A stretch of DNA of 26,984 bases from Erysipelotrichaceae bacterium. GTDB lineage: Bacteria; Bacillota_I; Bacilli_A; Erysipelotrichales; Erysipelotrichaceae. The position numbers and the translations under genes were made by a program. Below are positions 23,512 through 26,984 of the stretch, piece by piece. Location: assembly GCA_024681275.1 (NCBI GenBank), contig JAILBD010000098.1, positions 1-26,984 of the forward strand, read 5' to 3'. The first letter of the stretch is position 1. Each line of letters opens with the position of its first letter. Under the pieces are notes generated by a model. That model did not search any database, had not been told where the DNA came from, and saw only the letters and a program-made list of their open reading frames with translations.

Positions 23512-24189
23512 TCATTCTAACACTTGATGATATAGATCATCGGTCAAAGATGATCTCTTTCTCAGACCAAGAAGTCCTTCGACCAGAACCAGCGTCTCTT
23601 CTATACTTCTGTTTTCATCTCTCAACAGCACATTGAAGCCTGAATGAAGAAACCTGTCATACTTTTCCTGCGAATTGATCCTCATCAGGCCCTGTCTGTA
23701 ATTCTCCATGGCCTTTTCAGGATCCGCTTCTTCCATGATCAGCTGATACAGAAATTGTTTCTCTCTGTCCGGTCTTTCAAAAAAACGCCTCACAGATATC
23801 TCGGGATCCGCCAGTATGACCAGGACATGATCATGATCGGCTATGTCTTTCAATGTTTCAATGCTGATATTCGTATCGACAAAGATCGGCTTTTCTTCTT
23901 TTGTCAGCTCCTGCAGTATCTGCAGTTCCAGGACTTCACACTCCTTTGAAACACCTTCCATCCAGGCTTCGTATTCTTCAGGTGATCTCCTTATGAAATC
24001 ATGCCAATCTCTCAGTTCGCGCGTATAGGCAAGGCAGGGAAAAGCATCACGGTCAGGATCGGGAAAGTACCTGTCATGATAATTCTCCTCGCACAGGATC
24101 CCGCCATATTTCTCCGCAAGCAGATTGACCATCGTCGATTTGCCTGCATATGCATTTCCGATTATGAAATACGCATTCTCAAAACGCAT
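23512..24189 (-). CDS. P-loop ATPase/kinase-like protein
   Basis: A 225-residue protein that opens with a Walker A loop, GNAYAGKST at residues 11-19, like shikimate-kinase or nucleoside-kinase-type proteins. IFVDTN near residue 102 and VLVILADPEISVRRFFERP (about 121-139) fit the remaining strands and lid of such folds. I cannot name the substrate. The ribosome binding site is a perfect AGGAGG 7 nt before the ATG. It appears to be the first gene of a run with the YoaP-like, GNAT and YdcF-like genes (gap 27 bp). Confidence 0.7.
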   Translation of the reverse strand: MRFENAYFIIGNAYAGKSTMVNLLAEKYGGILCEENYHDRYFPDPDRDAFPCLAYTRELRDWHDFIRRSPEEYEAWMEGVSKECEVLELQILQELTKEEKPIFVDTNISIETLKDIADHDHVLVILADPEISVRRFFERPDREKQFLYQLIMEEADPEKAMENYRQGLMRINSQEKYDRFLHSGFNVLLRDENRSIEETLVLVEGLLGLRKRSSLTDDLYHQVLE

Positions 24190-24290
24190 CTGCTACCTCC
24201 TGCAAGATCATTTCCTTCAACAAGTATAACAACGATACATATCAGACACGGGTCCATAAGCTTGAAACCTTTCTGATAAATGGAAACAGT

Positions 24291-24860
24291 TCATCTGTAG
24301 TATTTTTCAATGCCTCCGTAGCCTCTGATCAGCTTCTTATCACGCGTTTTTCTGATAAAGTTAACCAGCCGTTTCTGAAACTCTTCCGGTCTTTTTCTGG
24401 CTGCATCGATATAAGCTATCCTTATCCTCTTATAGGATCCGGATAAAGTTTCATAATTCTTCCAAGCGATCTCATCTTCCCTGATCGCATCAATGATATC
24501 CTGGGGAAAGACAAACTCAACATCGAGGATATCCTTCAGTTTTTCTCTGATTTCAGGATGAATGAGCCCCTGTTCATCAAGCCATTTGAGACGTTCGATG
24601 TTGGGTTGAGAATATCCGCTTCCTTTTCTGCGTGGCGTGAAATGCTGCGCTCTGTGTAGAGGATCTATGTATTTGATGGTGCTGTCTATCCAGCCGAAAC
24701 AGAGAGCCTCTTCGACCGCATCATTATAGGAAAGGCTTTCCTCTCCCGCTTCCTTCACAGGAAAAACGAGCCAGATCTCTGATTCGCTCTCAAAATGCTC
24801 GCTCAGCCACTTTCTCCAGCACTGACGGTCATCTGTATAGAACAGTTTCATATCATTCAT
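24291..24860 (-). CDS. YdeI/OmpD-associated family protein
   Basis: A 189-residue soluble protein of the YdeI or OmpD-associated (OmdA) family. Family landmarks are the W-KWLSEHFESESEIWLVF start, the EALCFGWIDS motif (about 51-60), FTPRRKGSGYSQPNIERL, and the C-terminal KRPEEFQKRLVNFIRKTRDKK. Members are linked to stress or bacteriocin protection in a few species; the mechanism is unknown. GGTG lies about 8 nt before the ATG; a second ATG three codons in is also possible. It stands between the regulator gene and the P-loop ATPase gene, and no clear terminator follows it. Confidence 0.8.
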   Translation of the reverse strand: MNDMKLFYTDDRQCWRKWLSEHFESESEIWLVFPVKEAGEESLSYNDAVEEALCFGWIDSTIKYIDPLHRAQHFTPRRKGSGYSQPNIERLKWLDEQGLIHPEIREKLKDILDVEFVFPQDIIDAIREDEIAWKNYETLSGSYKRIRIAYIDAARKRPEEFQKRLVNFIRKTRDKKLIRGYGGIEKYYR

Positions 24861-24905
24861 TTTCTTTCACCACGTTCACGCGTAAATGAAGAACATCTAT
24901 CAATA

Positions 24906-25493
24906 TTATCTTACAGATCTTTTGAATAAACCGTGCTGATTGCAGTAATAATAGAAGTATTTGACCCTGCCGATCCTGAAATATCCTTCAGCATTCCCTT
25001 CCGGATACAGTTTTTCGACCTCGTATCCGTCATCTCTGACTGCAATGATGAACGAGATATAATGCGTCTTTTTCATTTCGTGATCGATTGTCACATAGTA
25101 TTCGTCTTCGATCTTTTCGCAATTCAGCCGGTGATCGTCTTCCTGCTGCTCCGCATCCAGTCCGGGAAGTGTGATCCCGCAACAACTGACGATCGCTTCT
25201 CCGCTGCTCATGATCGCATTCCCGCAGATCGGACAGACATAGACTTTCATCTGCAGCATGTTCGACGCTTTGTTGGTATTGATCACGTCATCTCCGGAAA
25301 ACAGTTCTATGACCGAGACGCCCAGAGCTTCAGATAAGGGTTCGATCAGAGTGATATCCGGATATCCCCGTCCATTCTCCCATTTGGAGACCGCTTTGTG
25401 GCTGACGCCGATCTTGTCAGCCACCTGCTGCTGGGTCATATTCCTGTTTTCACGCAGACGTCTGATCATCGCCCCTGTGACATACTCATTCAT
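24906..25493 (-). CDS. XRE-type regulator fused to a desulfoferrodoxin (superoxide reductase) domain
   Basis: A 195-residue two-part protein. Residues 7-65 form a Cro/C1-type HTH (MTQQQVADKIGVSHKAVSKWENGRG region). Residues 82-106 match a desulforedoxin iron site: Cys87-x2-Cys90 and Cys104-Cys105 in CPICGN and SCCG. Residues 121-190 match a superoxide reductase domain: His121, His138 and His144 (HEMKKTHY) and Cys184-x2-His187 (YYCNQHGLF). The spacing from the middle His to the Cys (46 residues) equals that of desulfoferrodoxin His68 to Cys114. It is thus probably an iron-based redox or superoxide-sensing regulator; enzyme activity is also possible. The ATG at 25493 was chosen because AGGAGG lies 9 nt upstream. 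A palindrome at its own promoter suggests autoregulation. DNA target and signal are inference. Confidence 0.87.
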   Translation of the reverse strand: MNEYVTGAMIRRLRENRNMTQQQVADKIGVSHKAVSKWENGRGYPDITLIEPLSEALGVSVIELFSGDDVINTNKASNMLQMKVYVCPICGNAIMSSGEAIVSCCGITLPGLDAEQQEDDHRLNCEKIEDEYYVTIDHEMKKTHYISFIIAVRDDGYEVEKLYPEGNAEGYFRIGRVKYFYYYCNQHGLFKRSVR

Positions 25494-25517
25494 AGGCTGG
25501 ATCCTCCTTGTACTTTC

Positions 25518-25562
25518 ATGATACCGTGAGATCAGAAACAGCACAATCTACGCTTCGTAGAT
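25518..25562 (-). promoter_or_regulatory. Promoter and palindromic operator candidate of the regulator gene
   Basis: On the minus strand TTGTGC (25541-25546), a 17-bp spacer and TATCAT (25518-25523) form a plausible promoter. Directly upstream, sharing one base with the -35, is the perfect 17-bp inverted repeat ATCTACG-AAG-CGTAGAT (25546-25562). The position fits binding of the encoded HTH protein. The repeat also abuts the U-tract of the tRNA terminator. Confidence 0.55.
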
Positions 25563-25589
25563 AAAAAAGATCATCCTTTCAGATGATCT
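25563..25589 (-). terminator. Intrinsic terminator of the tRNA-Leu gene
   Basis: An 8-bp perfect stem (AGATCATC / GATGATCT, 25582-25589 with 25568-25575) closes a 6-nt loop and is followed by at least five U residues on the minus strand, about 12 nt after the CCA end of the tRNA. Confidence 0.92.
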
Positions 25590-25601
25590 CAAGAACGCAC
25601 A

Positions 25602-25685
25602 TGGTCCGGGATAAGGGACTCGAACCCCCACGGTCGCCCACCAGATTCTAAGTCTGGCGCGTCTACCAGTTCCGCCAATCCCGGA
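25602..25685 (-). tRNA. tRNA-Leu (UAG)
   Basis: An 84-nt tRNA with encoded CCA. The acceptor stem pairs TCCGGGA with TCCCGGA. The anticodon stem is CCAGA/TCTGG around the loop CTTAGAA, giving anticodon UAG, which reads CUN leucine codons. A long variable arm (typical of class II Leu tRNAs) precedes the T arm with TTCGAGT. A promoter lies just upstream and an intrinsic terminator follows. Confidence 0.96.
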
Positions 25686-25700
25686 TTACTCGTTTATCTT

Positions 25701-25730
25701 ATAATAATTGCCTGGAAAAAGCAATTACAA
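25701..25730 (-). promoter_or_regulatory. Promoter of tRNA-Leu
   Basis: On the minus strand TTGTAA (25725-25730), an 18-bp spacer and TATTAT (25701-25706) lie so that transcription would begin about 9 nt before the tRNA. The element overlaps the -35 region and spacer of the oppositely oriented coaX promoter. Confidence 0.55.
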
Positions 25731-25741
25731 ACCCTTATAAT
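25713..25741 (+). promoter_or_regulatory. Promoter of coaX, giving a leaderless transcript
   Basis: TGGAAA (25713-25718; 4/6 to the -35 consensus), a 17-bp spacer and a perfect TATAAT (25736-25741). Only 7 nt separate the -10 from the coaX ATG at 25749, so the normal initiation point falls on or next to the A of the start codon. No Shine-Dalgarno exists in this stretch. Confidence 0.6.
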
Positions 25742-25748
25742 AGATTGT

Positions 25749-26510
25749 ATGATTTTAACAGTTGATTTAGGAAACACAAGTACCAAACTTGGCCTGTTTG
25801 ACGGAGACCTGCAGATATCGTTCCTATGTGCAGACGGTATCAACGATAACTACCGCAGTCTCATCCTGTCTTTCATCTATAAAGCGAATCTGAGGGAGGA
25901 TTCGATAGATAAAGCAATACTCTCCTGCGTCGTCCCGCGTGTATACAACAGCATCTTCGATGTCCTTGCTTCTATCGTCGGGGAACGCAATATCATCGAC
26001 ATCAATCCCTATACCGATTACGGTATCAAACTGGTCATGCCGAACCCTCAGGATACCGGCGATGACCTGATCGTCATGTGCTCATACGCATACAACATGT
26101 ATCACAGAGAGATGCTGATCGTGTCCATGGGAACAGCGACAGTCATCTGCCACGTGACAAAAAACGGTGAATTCAAACACTGCATCATCGCACCGGGCTT
26201 CTCCAAGATCGCCGAGACCCTCTGGAAGAACGCGGCTCAGTTGCCGGAATTCGAGATGAAACCGGTCAACACCTATCTGGCCGACAATACGATCGACGCC
26301 ATGAACGTTGGCATCTACAATGGCTATCTGGGCATGCTGAACAGTCTGGTGTCAGGCATGATCACCGAACTGGGACAGGATATGTACATCATCGGCTGCG
26401 GCGGACTGGGCAAGAAAGTCGCTCCATACATTGACCTCTTCGATGAATACGATCCTGACTTCGTGACGAAAGGTCTCAACTACATCGCACAGAGGTATCT
26501 GGATGCCTAG
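25749..26510 (+). CDS. coaX: Type III pantothenate kinase-like protein (CoaX)
   Basis: A 253-residue ASKHA-fold protein of the CoaX family, which phosphorylates pantothenate in the first step of CoA synthesis. It starts exactly at the family's first motif (VDLGNTSTKLGLF, Asp6). The middle has TGDDLIVM (104-107 aligned to the usual GxDR), LIVSMGTATV (usual VDFGTATT) and IIAPGF (usual AIAPG), and GCGGL lies near the end. Thus Arg of GxDR is Leu and the Asp before GTAT is Ser; the Asp of GxDR (Asp106) is kept. The fold assignment is clear, activity less so. There is no ribosome binding site, and a perfect -10 sits 7 nt upstream. It overlaps the next gene, maf, by 8 nt. Confidence 0.85.
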   Translation: MILTVDLGNTSTKLGLFDGDLQISFLCADGINDNYRSLILSFIYKANLREDSIDKAILSCVVPRVYNSIFDVLASIVGERNIIDINPYTDYGIKLVMPNPQDTGDDLIVMCSYAYNMYHREMLIVSMGTATVICHVTKNGEFKHCIIAPGFSKIAETLWKNAAQLPEFEMKPVNTYLADNTIDAMNVGIYNGYLGMLNSLVSGMITELGQDMYIIGCGGLGKKVAPYIDLFDEYDPDFVTKGLNYIAQRYLDA

Positions 26511-26984
26511 GATCATCCTTGCCAGCAAGTCCCCGCGAAGGAGAGAACTGCTTGAACTGATCCACATCCCTTTCGAGATCATCGTATCCGACATCGATGA
26601 AGAGATCGATCATCGAAACGACCTGGTCAAAGAGATCGAAAAACTCTCTTATCAGAAAGCATCTGCTGTCTACAAGGATCATCAGGATGCCCTGGTCATC
26701 GGCTCCGATACGATCGTCAAGATCGGCAACGATGTCCTGGGAAAACCGAAGACGATGGATGAAGCCAGAGCCATGCTGAAAGAACTCTCCGGCAATACCC
26801 ACGAAGTCGTGACTGGCGTCACGATCCTCTGCAACGGAGAAAGGGAGACCTTCTCAAGCGTCGCTAAAGTGAGCTTCTATCCGCTGAGCGATGAAGAGAT
26901 CGAAGCATACATCGCCACCAATGAGCCGATGGACAAAGCCGGCGCTTATGCGATACAGGGCGATGCAGCCAAATTCATCCGTTC
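26503..26984 (+). CDS. maf: Maf-like nucleotide pyrophosphatase, cut by the window end
   Basis: An open frame of 160 codons that runs off the right edge. It opens with IILASKSPRRRELL, the Maf signature (Ser-x-SPRR), followed by VIGSDTIV and LGKPKT. Later NTHEVVTGVTI, DEEIEAYI and DKAGAYAIQG are also family-typical. Maf proteins hydrolyse nucleoside triphosphates, including modified bases, to monophosphates. The full protein is normally about 190 residues, so roughly 30 are missing. The ATG at 26503 has AGAGG about 6 nt upstream and overlaps the end of coaX by 8 nt, so the two are translated from one mRNA. Confidence 0.92.
   Translation, partial: MPRIILASKSPRRRELLELIHIPFEIIVSDIDEEIDHRNDLVKEIEKLSYQKASAVYKDHQDALVIGSDTIVKIGNDVLGKPKTMDEARAMLKELSGNTHEVVTGVTILCNGERETFSSVAKVSFYPLSDEEIEAYIATNEPMDKAGAYAIQGDAAKFIR

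Noticed and set aside
23513..23532. GATGAT...ATCATC hairpin at the end of the P-loop ATPase gene as a terminator
   Set aside because: No U-tract follows, and the YoaP-like gene begins 27 bp later, so it is probably coding sequence symmetry.

Overview
The window looks like chromosomal DNA of a low-to-mid GC Gram-positive gut-type bacterium of the Firmicutes. My guess is the Erysipelotrichia or a neighbour, inferred from gene content and strong GGAGG-type ribosome binding sites; no rRNA or marker tree is available to prove it. Nearly everything is encoded on the minus strand, in short, tightly packed operons that end in U-tract hairpins. Only the last two genes (coaX and a truncated maf) lie on the plus strand, diverging from a tRNA-Leu. 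I see no insertion sequence, phage, plasmid or CRISPR material.

Reading the minus-strand operons from left to right: (1) 64-4418 is a phosphate module. It holds a PhoP-type regulator, a PhoR-type kinase, a Na/Pi cotransporter with a C-terminal PhoU domain, and a small membrane protein. Direct-repeat Pho boxes with an exact 11-bp period lie in front of both the regulator and the transporter. (2) 4507-6279 is a lone glycogen synthase with an unusual Lys/Ala/Glu-rich N-terminal tail of about 105 residues. (3) 6426-9350 is a second two-component system followed by a DUF952 protein. (4) 9444-13350 holds a GNAT acetyltransferase, a lipase without signal peptide, an ICMT-type membrane methyltransferase, a DUF4234-like membrane protein and a butyrate kinase. 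(5) 13443-15356 is an M28-type aminopeptidase with its own promoter and terminator.

(6) 15511-21116 is a complete agmatine deiminase pathway in the order aguA, aguD, ptcA, arcC. It is followed, 8 bp on and before the terminator, by a pyruvoyl-dependent decarboxylase of the phosphatidylserine decarboxylase superfamily whose architecture resembles the amino-acid-decarboxylating PsiD branch. The pathway would import agmatine in exchange for putrescine, release ammonia, and conserve ATP through carbamoyl phosphate. (7) 21237-24860 is a run of accessory genes: a YdeI-like protein, a P-loop ATPase, a YoaP-like acetyltransferase, a GNAT and a YdcF-like membrane protein. (8) 24906-25493 is an XRE-type regulator fused to what appears to be a complete desulfoferrodoxin (superoxide reductase) domain, with a palindrome at its promoter. 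Then come tRNA-Leu(UAG), a leaderless-looking coaX, and maf.

The points I rate highest are the regulator-desulfoferrodoxin fusion, the PsiD-like decarboxylase in the agmatine operon, the Pho boxes, the stop codons embedded in terminator hairpins, the two genes (coaX, phoP) that look leaderless, and the tailed glycogen synthase. All calls were made by eye from the sequence; no database search was run.
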